64,000 bases of DNA from Glebionis coronaria (lineage: Eukaryota; Streptophyta; Magnoliopsida; Asterales; Asteraceae): NCBI GenBank assembly GCA_025667525.1, contig JANFOE010000193.1, positions 1,984,001-2,048,000 of the forward strand, read 5' to 3'. Position numbers and translations under genes: made by a program. Under the pieces are notes generated by a model. The model saw only the letters and a program-made list of their open reading frames with translations, did no database searches and was not told the DNA's origin. Below, in pieces: positions 12,716 to 24,844 of the stretch (its first letter is position 1; each line of letters begins with the position of its first letter).

Positions 12716-13739
12716 AACCGTTGAAAGTGAGGAAAACATAAACTACGGTTAGAAATAGATATGTGAACATGTTTTATTTTTTTGGGAAAAGAAATAGGAA
12801 ATGGTAATATGGGGTTTTCTACTTTCTATATAAAACTAGAAAATAAAAATTTCATGATTTTTTGAAAATATTGAAAAAAAGTTAAAATAAACATTTTTTA
12901 ATCCTAAATTCAGAACATAAACAAAATTGGAACTTAAACATAAAAGTAATAAAAATATATCAAAAATTAAAAACAAAAAATATCTACTATGCATGAACTC
13001 ATAACAACATGATGAACGTATGACACTTAGTATCTAAGCAAGTTACATATTGATAACCACTATGAAAATAACATGCACGACGTAAAACATGTAGATCTCA
13101 TGCCCTAAGTGTCTCGGCTTGATTATTTCCTTGCTTGAACATATAGATTCAAGCACCTAGAAGTATTTTTAGTCATCTTTTAGATCTATGCTAAGCCTTA
13201 AAACCTAGAAACAAAAAAAGCTCTAGTCGAATATAAGCATAAGCTTAGTAAATTTCATTAGATTGCTTAACGGGCCTATAAGCCCAAAAACGTGAACCAT
13301 GAAACCATTAGGCCCATACATGTGTAACGAGCCCTAGACCAGCCCACTAGGCCCAAACGCGGCCCACGAAGTCCATAGGGATCTAACAAGCCCACGTCGG
13401 AAACTAGTTAAGTCATGAGGCCCAAATGTGGCCCATAAGCCACAATCGGCTTATTTTTTGAATAAGCTAACTCTTGTTATATGTGTATGACTTATTGACT
13501 TATATGAATACTAAAACATTGCCTAAAACCTTTAAAACCAAACCGGAACCTTAATGGATCGAGACAAGCCCAATAAGCCATAATCCCACTTTCGGCTTAT
13601 TTTTGTAACTTATAAAAACATTTGTGAAATGTTTATTCCATAATTTTAATGTAATAAAAGTTTTGTGGCCAAAATGTAAAGTTATAAACCTTAGAGGTGT
13701 AAACCATCACTTTTTCAACTCACTTACATATATGATATA
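12716..13739. other. Unassigned non-coding DNA
   Basis: AT-rich sequence with GGCCCA/GCCCA-rich stretches between about 13270 and 13460 (for example AGGCCCAAATGTGGCCCATA). No ORF, terminal repeat or RNA gene recognised. It may already belong to the LTR that ends at 15212. Confidence 0.4.
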
Positions 13740-14012
13740 AACTTCGAGGGGGTTTTTTGGTCTAAACCGAAAGATGAGGGGATGTTTCTGTTAACAGTCG
13801 AAACATTTTTAACCCTAAGGACTAAACTGTAATTAACTGAAAGTTTAGGACATTAATATAATGTTTGGGGTAAAAACTGCCAAACCGCGAAACATTTATA
13901 ACCCTAGGGACTAAACGGTCATTAAGCTATAGTATTGGATCTTTATATAAATGTCGGGGGGTATAATCTGCCGAATCGTGTAACTTATACCCTAGGGACT
14001 ATATTGTAATTA
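13740..14012. repeat. About 88-bp degenerate tandem repeat (3 copies)
   Basis: Three divergent copies share AACATTTNTAACCCTAGGGACTAAACTG and GGGGTAAAAACTGCC-like segments, at about 13812, 13900 and 13988. 'Gggactaaactgtaatt' blocks of this type are common, from memory, in LTRs of plant gypsy elements. Confidence 0.6.
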
Positions 14013-15212
14013 AATAGATCAAGACTAAGGTGCAATTTAATTAAAGTTTATATATTAATTACTAAAATAAACTATAAGGTTTAAAGTGGAAACTTATGAA
14101 ACTTAAAAGACTATTTTTGTACAAAAGAAACTTGTTGGACCGTATATAAATATTAATTTTTTATAAATTATAAATGTATAAAAATCACTTTTATTTATTT
14201 TATTTGATGTCGAATTTTTTTAATAAAGATAAATTTACATAAATAATAAAATGTATATAATTACGTATACAAAATTCATATAGGACGGATACCAAATAAC
14301 AAGATATTTAAACAAGGTATAAATGTACAATTAAATTATCCGGAAGCATTTGGACATTATTTATGCATATACTGAGACCATTTAAATTACTTAGGTAATT
14401 GACTGTATCGTGAGCATACTATTTGGACTATCATTGATATTATTCAGACACTGCTATTGAGGTGAGTTCATGGCCCCACACTTTTACTTTAATAAATGTC
14501 TTGAACAATATTGGGGGAGAAAACATGCAACATATTTTTATTGGACGCAAACAGAACTGTACACTTTGATTTCATTTGCCTATTGTGTGACCCATGACAT
14601 ATGGACTGTAACTGTTAATTGTTGTATAGCTCGAATGTTATAAATAGATCTATTTGGGATTGAATATCCCCATCTGGGTGGGTTGCGCTCACTATTCCTA
14701 GGCCTGGACAACAAATGTATACCATGTCGCTTTACTTTTTGGGTGCGGAGTGATAACATGCGGAGGGTCCTCACTTGTTGGGAGCTTAACAGTCTAGCGT
14801 CAGTTACAAGCAATAGGAAATGTAGTTGCTTTATACTATTTGCTTTGTGCATTACTACTTCTATGATGTTTTGCGATCCTAAACTATGATTTACTAAATT
14901 TATGAATTCACCAAATTTATGTTGACCTTTCTACCATGTTTTTCTCAAGAAACTGAAGCAGGTACCAATGTGTGCATGGAAGTCAAGCATCATGTAGGAA
15001 GCATTATATAGCTCATATGGGTTTTATAACTTTGGAATAATAACAATTTAACAATTATTGTTAAGACTATTTTATAGTATTTTCATAATGGTTCATGTAA
15101 TATTTCAATGAAATGACATTTTATGATCATTGCTCTGTATACTATTGATGTATATTACACCATGTGACACCCAATTACTATTCTGTTGCGTGACCATTTT
15201 GGGGGTGTCACA
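14013..15212 (+). repeat. Probable 3' part of 5' LTR, gypsy element B
   Basis: The right limit is firm: GGGGGTGTCACA ends at 15212, followed by GA and a TGGTATTAGAG primer site. The left limit was not found, and the LTR could reach back into the 13.7-kb repeats. A TGTGACACCC at 15163 faces the terminal GGGTGTCACA at 15203, forming a 50-bp inverted pair. No convincing ORF. Confidence 0.55.
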
Positions 15213-15214
15213 GA

Positions 15215-15230
15215 TTGGTATTAGAGAGAT
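15215..15230 (+). promoter_or_regulatory. Primer binding site of gypsy element B
   Basis: TTGGTATTAGAG two bases after the LTR end matches the tRNA-Met-type site (TGGTATCAGAGC) with one C to T change. It sets plus orientation for element B. Confidence 0.7.
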
Positions 15231-15556
15231 AGTTATAGAGAACCAAATCAAAATAAAAATATTTTTATATACTAGACTATAACTAAATAAAAATCTATTT
15301 GTTTTAAAAATTGAATTTTGGGGACACCGATAGCTGAGCATATAGTATATAGAGCATGCATATATTATGTGAACTAAATGTGCATAATGATTAATAACTT
15401 CCGGTTGATTAATCATATAAGTATTTACGTAACTTTTAACTTACACTGTTAAAAGACACTTACAATAACGCATAAAAACTTTATTTTAAAAACCATATTT
15501 ATTTGTGTAAGCTAGACCTTACGTCAAATTTGAAATGATATTATTTTCAGATTATT

Positions 15557-16510
15557 ATGACTACTCCAGCCACATCACCTATTGCTCTATCCGAGGATGA
15601 CATCACTCCCATTGCCACAACCACTATCCCAGTTTCACCTGATACAGTGCTACATGGACTGCCTTCGGACTCCAAGTCCGAAGATAGCCAGACTGGAGGA
15701 CTTATTGTTCTTTCAGATTCTTCCACTGCTACTCTACCTACTGGATCCACCTCCCCAACAGGGGAAATGGATCAGGTACTTTCTACTCTACCACCACTTC
15801 TACCATCATCTACTCTGGACCTTACAATAGGAGCCGTGCCACCTCATAAGAGGAGGCATGACGGCACTCCCATCTCGACTTATGAGATTGGGGAGAGTTC
15901 AAGAGCCGGACCGACTAGGAATGACTCTGTCCAGGCCCAGATTGCTGCATTATCAGCACGTCAGACGTAGGACATCTTAAATATGCACACTCTCATACGA
16001 GTTGCACAGGATGGGCATTCCATCGTACATGAGCGTCCAAACTTATTCACTTGGACTGTTGGGGAGGAGTCCCATGCTTCTCGGGAGGCGTGGGCGACTA
16101 CCTACAATGCTATTCAGTGGTTAGAGGGGGAGAATGCCTCTCCGCGTCAGCGTCTATTTGCTCAAGAGTGTGAGCAGTATCAGACTCATATTACTCAGAT
16201 GTCCTAGGAGGCACTATTCAGATTCTCTTTGATTTATGCGAGGTCCGTCATCAGGGATATGTTACAGAGCTGGCCGCATTGAGAGATACGGAGAGGCTAC
16301 GTCAGGCTCAGATGCTAGATACTCTCTGACTTATGTGAGAGACTCGCGCGGCTGTGGCCGCTATGCAGGATGCCACTCAGGCTCTTAGAGCGGCAGTTGC
16401 ACTGGTTACACCAGCTGCAACTAGTGATCTATTAGAATTGTTTAGACTAGATGTGCTAGATATCCTTGTTCATCATGACAAGTTTTGGGTTGCAGCCCAG
16501 CTCTGATGAT
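15557..16510 (+). pseudogene. gag: gag leader region, element B
   Basis: Ser/Thr/Pro-rich frame from ATG 15557 (137 codons) containing PPHKRRHDGTPISTYEIGES followed by SRAGPTR. A TAG at 15968 interrupts it. A further stretch (DILNMHTLIRVAQDGHS, then VGEESHASREAWATTY) continues to a TAG at 16205. This is the N-terminal region preceding capsid in Asteraceae Tekay-like gag proteins; its role is unknown. Further downstream to about 16510 the same kind of sequence is detectable only in shifting frames. Confidence 0.7.
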
Positions 16511-16782
16511 ATAGGAATTTCGTACTTTATCTTTTGTACGTTATCTTTTGTACTATACCATTCTAGGTAGGTAATCCGTATTTTGTACGTTAGACTATTT
16601 GTACCACTATTTTATACAAGCGTGCTGTACTCCTGTCTTAGATTGGTTGTGCTTGTAGGATATTGTTATTTTATAGAAATGAAATGTAATGATGTTACTC
16701 TATTATTTTATGTGCTCATGTTATATTATGAACTCTTGACAGGGTATAAAATTTGTTGTGAATTGTATGCATAAACATCTTC

Positions 16783-17616
16783 ATGCAACTTAATATAAAT
16801 GCAATATTGACACAAAAACTAATGATCTCATTTTTAGATGTCTATAGAAAAATGGCATCAACAAGAAACATACGATCAAATCCCATAGGAACCGATACCA
16901 CTCAAAATGTCATAGCTGCCCAACTCAGGGTACTCATTGAACAAGGTATTCTAGACGCCATGTCTACCAGAGCTGCTAATCCTAGCAGAAACCAAGATGA
17001 TAGCTAGAACTACAATGCAAGAAGGACTGACAGAACTACCAGAGGTTGCTCTTACCCGGATTTCCTGAAATGTAAGCCTTTGTATTTTAAAGGCAAGGAG
17101 GGTGTTGTGGAACTAATGCAATGGTTCGAACGGTTGGAAGTAGTGTTCATCATCAGTGATTGCGCGGAAGAATACAGGGTTAAGTTTGCCACCTGTACAT
17201 TACTGGAAAGGACTCTCACTTGGTGGAATTCATTGGTTGCTACTCTAGGGCATGATAATGCCTATGCTATCAATTGGGCTGGTTTCAAAGAGATAATGAC
17301 TAAGAAATACTGCCCGAGGGGTGAAGTGAAGAAGCTAGAGATCGAATTGTGGGATCTCAAGTGCAAGAATAATGACATTATGATGTACAACCAAAGATAC
17401 CAAGAGTTGACCTTGATGTGTACCAGAATGTTCCCAGAAGTGAAAGAGAAAATCGAGAGGTATGTTGGTGGACTACCTCACTCTATTCATGACAGTGTGC
17501 TCGCATCTCGACCCACTACCGTCGCGAGTGCCATTAAGTTCGCTACGGAATTAATGGATAAACGGGTTAGTAGTATCACTGAGAGACAGACAAAAAAACA
17601 AGAGGAGAGTGGATGA
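16783..17616 (+). pseudogene. gag: gag capsid (Retrotrans_gag), element B
   Basis: Frames at 16783-17007 and 17080-17616. The second (178 codons) is a recognisable Retrotrans_gag capsid domain: CKPLYFKGKEGVVELMQWFE at its start, TLTWWNSLVATLG in the middle, FKEIMTKKYCPRGEVKKLE, then RYQELTLMCTRMFPE and YVGGLPHSIHDSV. The WW and YCPR-like residues are typical of chromoviral gag. A TAG at about 17005 separates the two frames, and a TGA at 17614 ends the capsid before the zinc knuckles. Confidence 0.85.
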
Positions 17617-18096
17617 GAACTTCCATAGTCAACACCAGCAGCAGCCTCCCAAAAGGTAAAACACTGGCCAGGTCTATAGTGCTACTACCACTGGAGGAAC
17701 ACCGTATGGGGGTACCAAACCATTGTGCACCAAATGAAACTATCATCACAATGACGGTCTGTGTAGGAAATGCGACAAGTGTGGAAAGGTTGGTCATGTT
17801 GTCCGACAGTGCCAAAGAAATGATGTCACCAATGTCAGGCCCAACAACAATAACAATAGGGGCGGGTATAACTCTCGTGGTAATGGGAATGGACAGAATG
17901 GAAACCACAATGCTATTAGAGGAAATGGTATTGTTCAAAGAGGCGGAGTTCGTTGCTATGAGTGTGGAGCCCCAGGACACATGAGACCCAGTTGCCAAAG
18001 GTGGCAAGCCAGAATGGGAACAATGGAGGAGCACCGGCAAGGGTTTACGGTGTGGGTAATGCTAAAGCCAACCCTGACTCTAATGTAGTCACTGGC
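17617..18096 (+). pseudogene. gag: gag nucleocapsid with two zinc knuckles, element B
   Basis: Two CCHC knuckles in different frames: CDKCGKVGHVVRQC (17772-17813) and CYECGAPGHMRPSC (17954-17995), separated by an N/G-rich linker. At least two frameshifts are needed to connect them to the capsid. The sequence breaks at 18096/18097, where the LTR of element F begins. Confidence 0.8.
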
Positions 18097-21000
18097 TGAT
18101 AAGACTACAATTATACATAGTATCATCGTCCAAATCGGGCTTAAAACGCTTAAAATATCATCAAAATACCCAAATATATGCTTGTGTTTGTTCATTGTGT
18201 ATTTTAGGTACAGATATCGTGAATTCACCAAAAGATCACAAGAATGAAGCAAAAACGAACATGGGAAACGAAGTCACACAAAGAACCAGACCCGAATAAT
18301 GAATTTCATTCAAGTCCTTGAAGTTTGAAAATTTGGCAAGATTGGTCCCTCAACTTTTGAAGAGTTGACAATTTATACCCTTGCAAAACTCATTTATTGC
18401 ATTTGGATCCCTAAATTATCTATACAATACAAGTTTAGTCCTTGGAATATGAATAAATTACAAGAGAAACCCTTGGTTTATGTTTAAGAAACCTTTTGTG
18501 GCCAAAGTGCAAAAAGAAAAACTTGCTTACAAAGGATTATTCAGATTTGAGCTATTTAGAGTTAAGTGACATGACAAAAGAAAAGCAGGGGTCATTTGTG
18601 GCCAGACAAAAAACTATCCCCCAACCAACCCACGCCTGCCACCTCACCCTTGACCTTTGACCAACCAATCACATTCACCCCTTTCTCCACGTCACCCTCC
18701 ACCACTCATTTATTAACTTATTTAATTAGTTTAATAACTTTCCCTCCCTATACATCTTTTTATAATTAATCTTACCCCCAAACAGATTAAACTTTCCCCT
18801 TAATCCCCTATGAACCCTAATCAAACCCGGAACCAATTAACCTAAAAACAAGGGGTTATGGGCTAATTACCTCCAGATCCTTAATAAACCCATACCCTAA
18901 TCACATCCCACTATCAAACAACCCATCACCTTCACCCATATGGTCCCCCTATTGTCCCCTGTCATACTTAAAATGGCAAAGATGGCATCTTTCACCCCAT
19001 CAACATTCCTAAGGCATTGCTTGCTCCCAAAGCACAAAAATCAACAGCTGAGATCAACTCTTCCAACCTGGCACATCACATGGGCGAATTTGTCTACTTT
19101 TCAAGATTCTTCAAAGGGCAAAAATGGAAGATTGTAGCTAGGGTTTCACAATTATATTATTTTATTCAAAGTTCTAGTAATTTCCATTTAGTTGTATAAA
19201 CAGGACTTATGTTTCCTATTTTCAAGTTGGTCCAGCCTTTGTAAAAAGTTTTTAAAGTAATGAAAAATTTTCTTTAATCTTTTATAAACTTTCTGTGTTC
19301 CATATTATGTTTATGGTTTTAGTATAAAGTTACTTTATCTTGCAAGTTAATTTAGGTTTCATCATAAAAATATATTTTGTTTCAATATTTGGCAAAAGCT
19401 ATTTTTCTGAGATACAGCTGTTATAAACCTTATAAGCTTGTTGTTTGACACTCAATCAAGCTTAATATTGTTTATACTAGCTGTTACTTTCTTGTTGTTT
19501 ACTTCACTGGTTTCAAACTTATTTTCAAATAGTGGTATTTCAAGGTTTTGTTAAAACGTTTTTCTTTTAAGGATTTTTCAAGAACAAACAATAAAGATAA
19601 AATGGAAGTGAAAGTGGAAGTTCTAGCTTGGTTGTTTGAGTAAGGTTTGGTAGCATCTTTCAGTTTCAAAAAGTTTGCAAGGTTTCAAAAGAATTTGGTT
19701 TCAAGTTGGTTTTTCAAAAATCAGTTTTACAAGTTTTTTTTACTCACCATCTCACTGCATTAAAAGCTATAAGCTGCAAGCTTTTAGTCTTTTGATTGCA
19801 AGAAGTTTGTTTCCTGGTTTGATTTGTGTTGGAGCAAGTTTTCAAGAGAAAGAAACAATACACTATCTTCCTTCACCATTACATTTTCAATTCATTTCAT
19901 CATTTAGAAGATATTGTCCTCCCTAGGTCCCTTGTGGATTCTACCAACAGGGATCTCTACTTAGTTTAACAAGATCTCAGAAGCCTAAGAAGACTTTTGG
20001 AAGGTCTCAGCCTAAGGTAACAAGGGCTTGAACCCCAATTGGGAATTTTCTTTAAGCTTTTTGTGATTTTTGTGAAATTTGTGTAGAACCTGTTTTTAGT
20101 GTTAGTTATTGGCTTGTTTATGCTCTTTTGTGTCTCTATTTCATGTTTAGGTAATTTGTTATCAGTTTGAGTTAGATTTGTATGGTAGTCCTTTGAAAAA
20201 TTCATGTTCTACATACTTAAGGGGGTGTTTGGGTTTATGGTTTTAGTTGGTTAAGGTAAAACAAAACCAGTTAAAATATGCTTAGACATACTCAACTAGT
20301 TGGGTTAAGAAGTTTTATGTATTTGGTTTTTAGCATTGTAGGATAAAAAGGGGTTTTGCTTGATAAAAATTTGGAAGAAATTCATTTAGAAATCAGTAGG
20401 GTAAAAACTAGTAGATTAGTTGATTTTTGTTCATTGAATCTTTGCTTATTGTTAGAGGTTAGGTTCATCTAGGGTTGTGTTCATATTGTATGTGATTTGG
20501 TTAGGTTTTATGCAAGTTTGCGACCATTGAATCTCATCAAAGTGCCAATTGCATCAGCAAGGGTGACCATATGCATGTTTTTGATTTTCAGTGACTGTTA
20601 TAGGAGTGTTTGTGCATGATCTTGTGTGCAACTTGTGCTTTTATATTTTTCTTGACTCCCCACAACCCAACTGGTTGTGGGGGTGCCCTATTGTCCAAGT
20701 AAAAGCAACCAACAAAGCTTTCCTAAGCTTATAACTCACCAGACCCGTTTTTTATAACTGTCAGTGGGAACTGAGTTCCCCCTGCTAGTTATAAAGTTAG
20801 CACTGCTTAGCTAACTAACAAAAGAACCCTAGATGTCACTTTCAGTTCTTTAAAATTTTGTCTTTAGTGGTCATTTTTAGAAATTTTTCTTTGATTATAA
20901 TTTTGTTATTTTTCTTATTTTATTTCTAATTTTTCCATTAAATTTATTTTTATGTTACTGTTGATTTCTTATTTTTTAGATTTAATTGCATTTTAAATTA

Positions 21001-21864
21001 GTTTTTAATTACCGATTTTTGTCTTTTACTGCAAAAATTTATTATTTTTCAGTTTTAAAAATTTTCCTAGTTTAAGAAAAAGATTTTAAGATTTTTAATT
21101 TAAAAATAATTTACTGTTCACTTTTTAAGTAAATTTTAGAATTTATTTTAGTTTAATTAAGGTTTAATTATAATCTGTTTTGTCTTTTAGTTAAAAATAA
21201 TTACTTTTTCAAACTTTTTCATTTTTCTACTATTCATTAGTATAATTTAGGATTTTTAAAATAGTCAAATCATTTTTAGCATTATTTTGTTATTTTTAAT
21301 CGTTATTTTAGTTTAAAAATTGTTTTTATAGTTTTAAAAATAGAAAAATAGTTTTAAAATTTTAGGAAAAATACTTCTTAGTCTTTAAATATTACAAGTG
21401 ATTTATTAGTTCAATAAAATAATATTTTGGGCTTTTTCTTAATTATATTTAATTTTAGGGCTTTAATTAGCATTTAAAATTGAATATTTAATTAATAAAA
21501 GGTTATAAAACTTATTTATTGGATTTTTATTCTTATTTATATTATTTTAGACTTAGTTTTCATTTTTAATTATTTTTTAGGTTTAATTGTTAATTTTGTC
21601 ACGTTTTACATATTTACGTTCGCGTTTTATGTCAAATCGTTGTAGTGTAATCATAATCGTAGCTCGTCTTTAATTTTTCTCTCTTAACCCAAAAACGTCA
21701 CTAATCCAAACTTTGATTTTACATATTGGCACACTTAATTCACACACATCCTTCCAGAACGAACCCGCATTTATTCGGTTTTACGGTTTTTAATTAAATC
21801 GTAACGCTTAATACTTGCCGCTCATACGCGTTTTTCCTAAAACGTTTACGAAAAACCTACATCA
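18097..21864 (+). repeat. 5' LTR of Athila-like element F
   Basis: Starts TGATAAGACTAC directly at the breakpoint in gag of element B and ends CTACATCA at 21864, giving TGAT...ATCA inverted termini, five bases before the PBS. Length 3768 bp, AT-rich, with long T-rich stretches and perfect hairpins around 20658-20795. ORFs here are short and unconvincing. The partner LTR is beyond the window. Confidence 0.8.
20658..20795. repeat. Perfect hairpins inside LTR of element F
   Basis: Stem 1: CCCCACAACC (20658-20667) pairs with GGTTGTGGGG (20673-20682) over a 5-base loop. Stem 2: TTTATAACT (20751-20759) pairs with AGTTATAAA (20787-20795), enclosing GGGAAC (20766-20771) paired with GTTCCC (20775-20780). 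These GC-containing stems stand out in an AT-rich LTR and may be RNA structures near the polyadenylation region, which is inference. Confidence 0.7.
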
Positions 21865-21869
21865 ATTTT

Positions 21870-21887
21870 TGGCGCCGCTGCCGGGGA
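21870..21887 (+). promoter_or_regulatory. Primer binding site of element F (tRNA-Asp type)
   Basis: TGGCGCCGCTGCCGGGGA, five bases after the LTR end, is close to the TGGCGCCGTTGCCGGGGA-type site used by many plant Athila/Tat gypsy elements. It supports both the LTR limit and the family. Confidence 0.85.
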
Positions 21888-22717
21888 GGTGTTTTTAGTG
21901 TGCCATTATTAGTATCGTGTTTGTGTGAGTAGTGCGTTTTTGCTTTTCAATTTTTGGAAAGCGTATATAACGTACATACTCATTTTTGTTATTTTTCCTT
22001 AATATATTATAGTATCCAAATAAATCGTGTTTAGTTTTCCTAAACTCAACAAAAATCAATCATTTTACTATCTTGTAGATATCCCATTATCGTTTTCGTT
22101 TTTTTGTGAATATATTACTATATTGTATCTACGTAGAACAATAAATATACAAGTACTCCAAAAGCGTGAAAACACAACCTTGATTCGGGATTTTATCACT
22201 CGACCATTGTATTCGAATCTAAAGCAAAAGTTTAAAGGCAAAATAGATAAATAATTTCGTGAGGCTTAATTTTAATTAACACAAACTATAAGGTGGGTAT
22301 AAGGCGGTTGTATTTCACGAGCTAAGGGAAAAAGGCTCTTAAGTGCTTAGCGCCGCCTCGTTTCCCCCGCTTGCTTGTGCGTGTTTTGAGAAAGAGGGCC
22401 AATCGAGGGTTTGTCGCCCAAGTATTATCTACGTATCATATATATTTACTTGTTTTCAAGATTAAACCCTCTTGAACGTTTTGGTGTTCCACCAACGTTC
22501 TAAAGTCATCGAGAACGTTCACTCCACGTGATCGTTTTCATTCTTTGAGGCTTCTTTAATCGAGAAATCTATTCGAGGAGAGATTTGTAGGTTTGAGTCT
22601 ACGTAATACAAGAAAAATCCAAAAAACTTAAAAACAATCAAAAACCAAAAAAATATTGAAAAAACGAAAAACCCCAAAAAGAATCTTCTTTGCTACCTCC
22701 CATTCTACGCTTAGTTC
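21888..22717 (+). other. Leader of element F
   Basis: Non-coding leader between PBS and gag. No family-specific ORF seen; a 75-codon frame at 22027-22254 has no recognisable content. Confidence 0.5.
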
Positions 22718-23575
22718 ATGCGCACTCGATCGAAGGAATATTCTAATTCTAGCGACGCTTTAAATCGATGCAATCGTAATCGAAGGAATCGACGACGTAG
22801 ACGAGATTTAGAAACCCACGTTCCTAGTATTGTTGTTGAAGAGACCGTAGAGGAGTCGGCCGACAATCGTTCGATGATGGAATTGCTCCAAGCACTCACC
22901 AAGGGTTATGGAGACGCGATCGTAATTCCCGCTATCGAAGCGGAGAATTTTGAGATTAAGAGCGGAATGCTTTCGTTAATCCAAGCTATGATGTTTCGAG
23001 GTCGTGAAGCCGATAATCCTCGCGACCATATTCAGAATTTTGATCGTCTTTTAGCCACGAGCAAGTTTAAGAACGTCGACACCGATGTCGTCAAGCTTAT
23101 GTTTTTTCCGTACTCGCTCGATGGTGCCGCCAAGGATTGGTACGAGAAAGAGACACCTAATTTGATAACTACGTGGAAGGATCTCGTCTCCATGTTCGTT
23201 AATTATTTTTTCCCACCATCTAAGACAACGTTTTTCAAAAATGAAATTACGAAATTTGAGCAAAAACCGAATGAATCTTTTAGAGACGCGTGGGATCGTT
23301 TTAAGGAATTTCTTAGGCAATGTCCTCACCATGGTTTTTCCGAGTTGCACCAAATCGATACGTTTTACAACGGTCTTAATTTTCAAGAACAAGATTCGTT
23401 GAATTACGCCGCCGGTGACAACTTTTTGTGTAAGACTCCAAAAGATGCATTGGTAATTATCGAAAACCGATCCAAGGTTTACCAACTACGCAACGCATCG
23501 AGTGTTGCCAATGTCGCCAATGTTAGTAGTTCTAATCGCGACATTGAGAGAGTTGATGCAAAATTCGCAAGTTGA
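22718..23575 (+). CDS. gag: gag (Athila-type capsid), element F
   Basis: A 285-codon frame from ATG 22718 opening MRTRSKEYSN, then an Arg-rich run, followed by MMELLQALTKGYGDAIVIPA, a canonical opening of Athila gag proteins in eudicots. The Retrotrans_gag domain follows: FFPYSLDGAAKDWYEKE, FVNYFFPPSKTT, ESFRDAWDRFKEFLRQCPHH and IDTFYNGLNFQEQDSLNYAA. It stops at a TGA at 23573 because of a one-base frame change; the next frame continues the same protein region. It would encode the particle capsid. Confidence 0.88.
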   Translation: MRTRSKEYSNSSDALNRCNRNRRNRRRRRDLETHVPSIVVEETVEESADNRSMMELLQALTKGYGDAIVIPAIEAENFEIKSGMLSLIQAMMFRGREADNPRDHIQNFDRLLATSKFKNVDTDVVKLMFFPYSLDGAAKDWYEKETPNLITTWKDLVSMFVNYFFPPSKTTFFKNEITKFEQKPNESFRDAWDRFKEFLRQCPHHGFSELHQIDTFYNGLNFQEQDSLNYAAGDNFLCKTPKDALVIIENRSKVYQLRNASSVANVANVSSSNRDIERVDAKFAS

Positions 23576-24024
23576 CGAATGTGTTTACGTCTTTTCTCGT
23601 TGAAATGCAAAAGAAAGACGCTCCCGCTACGGTGATAGCGGTTGAGGTTTCGTGTACGTTTTGTGGTGGACCTCATAATTATTATGTGTGTGCGGATACG
23701 GATGGCCAAACGTCGAATGTGAGTGCGCTAAATGGAAACAACAATTTTCAAAATCAAAATAACGCGGGTCCATCACAACAAGGCAATTATAATCAAGGCA
23801 ATAATTTTCAAAATCATAACAATTTTCATGGAACCAATCAACAAGGAAATTTTTCGAATCAAAATCAAGGTTATCAAGGTCGAAATTTGAATTGGCAAAA
23901 CCGAGATAACAACAACAATCAAGGAAACAATTTTTCAAGTGGGAATCAAAACAATTTTCAAAGAAGTAATCAAAACCAAGGGAACTTTAAGTCAAATCAA
24001 AATAGTTCGTCAAACGATTTTTAA
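23566..24024 (+). pseudogene. gag: gag nucleocapsid part, element F
   Basis: Continues gag in the +2 frame. The knuckle CTFCGGPHNYYVC (23651-23690) has the CX2CX3HX4C spacing and GGPH core typical of Athila. About 100 residues extremely rich in N, Q and G follow (repeats of NNFQNQN and QGN), ending at a TAA at 24022. That low-complexity tail resembles prion-like RNA-binding regions by composition only. Confidence 0.8.
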
Positions 24025-24311
24025 AATTACATTAAAATGAATGAGGCTAATATGAGAAGATTAGAGGGATAAATTGGTACTTTGAAATACGACTTTACAA
24101 ATACTTTGACATTGCAGAACACGAAGATTGAGAAAGGACAAATTGACATTAAAAAGATGTTTTCGACCATTATGAACAAGTCCTCGGGTGCTTCATCGAG
24201 TTCGTTACCTAGTGACATCGTTGCAAATCCGAAGGAACAATGTAAAGCCGCCTCGTCTCGTGAGAAAGGTCGTGTGATTACCCCTAACCTTGATGGATTT
24301 CAAGTTGTTCC
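24025..24311 (+). pseudogene. gag-protease linker of element F, left of insertion
   Basis: Short frames (24082 onward: KGQIDIKKMFSTIMNKSSGA, later GRVITPNLDGFQVV) typical of the region between nucleocapsid and protease. Interrupted exactly at 24311 by copia element C. The host sequence resumes at 60246, after the duplicated GTTCC. Confidence 0.65.
24307..24311. repeat. Target-site duplication of element C, left
   Basis: GTTCC, identical to 60241-60245. The two copies flank the 5' and 3' LTRs of copia element C exactly. Confidence 0.95.
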
Positions 24312-24342
24312 TGTTGGGAATAAAATATAGCCAGTTCACTTG

Positions 24343-24450
24343 AGCGTTGACAAGAGTAAAACAAGCGTTGATAGGAAGAAAACAAACGCTGACAGATCAA
24401 GCGTTGTCAAGAAGAAGTCAAGCGTTGATACATTGAAGACAAGCATTGAT
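24343..24450 (+). repeat. 21-nt-phased RRCGYTGAY cluster in 5' LTR of C
   Basis: Six motif copies start at 24343, 24364, 24385, 24400, 24421 and 24442: spacings 21, 21, 15, 21 and 21. The consensus unit is AGCGTTGACAAGARKAARWCA. Each unit contains TTGAC, the W-box core bound by WRKY factors, but also reads in frame as SVDKSKT-type heptads. Confidence 0.9.
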
Positions 24451-24582
24451 GGAAAGATTTAGTCTACGCGTATATTGTTTCTAGTTTGTTTCTAGTAAAG
24501 CTAAGTTCAACATTGTATTTTCTATAATTATCTTTACCTAGAATAGTTGATACGTAGACTCTTGTACAAGGCTTCTTATATC

Positions 24583-24590
24583 TATAAAAG
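24583..24590 (+). promoter_or_regulatory. TATA box in 5' LTR of element C
   Basis: TATAAAAG, conserved in the 3' LTR at 59981-59988. It lies about 240 bp before the LTR end, a normal place for the U3/R border. Confidence 0.7.
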
Positions 24591-24828
24591 AAGACCTTTA
24601 GGTTATTGTTCAATATAAGTTTTCATACGTTAAACACTTTCATTGTAAGCAAGTTTGTTATCATTAATCAAGTGAAAGTTTGTTTACATCTTTGTGTGTT
24701 CTTGTTTAAGTGTTAATTCCGCATAACACTTAGATTACTTTATACATATACAAAGGTTTCTCTACGTGTATAACTTGATCTAATCTCGTTTACATAAAGC
24801 TAAATCGATCTAAGTTTGGGATCAATAA

Positions 24829-24844
24829 GTGGTATCAGAGCTTG
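24829..24844 (+). promoter_or_regulatory. Primer binding site of element C (tRNA-Met type)
   Basis: GTGGTATCAGAGCTTG two bases after the LTR end, an exact match to the TGGTATCAGAGC copia primer site. Confidence 0.92.

Larger units (their letters stand above)
15213..18096 (+). mobile_element. Ty3/gypsy (Tekay-like) element B, internal 5' part
   Basis: Leader plus decayed gag of a chromovirus-type gypsy element, truncated in this window at 18096 by insertion of element F in the second zinc-knuckle region. Protease, RT, RNase H, integrase and 3' LTR should lie beyond the far end of F, outside the window. Multiple stops and three reading frames across gag mark it as the oldest element of the nest. 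The gag leader and capsid resemble Asteraceae gypsy proteins that I recall. Confidence 0.8.
24312..24827 (+). repeat. 5' LTR of copia element C
   Basis: Runs from TGTTGGGAATAAAATATAG to GGGATCAATA, collinear with 59723-60240. The terminal CA seen in the 3' copy (AAACA) is TA here. Contains a TATA box (24583) and a 21-nt-phased cluster of AGCGTTGAC motifs (24343-24450) that reads as an open stretch ended by TAG. Confidence 0.93.

Noticed and set aside
12214..12770. Phe-rich minus-strand ORFs
   Set aside because: Composition artefact of the 20-bp minisatellite.
15163..15212. A 50-bp complete LTR (TGTGACACCC...GGGTGTCACA)
   Set aside because: Far too short for a gypsy LTR; more likely an inverted repeat at the end of a longer LTR whose start I could not place.
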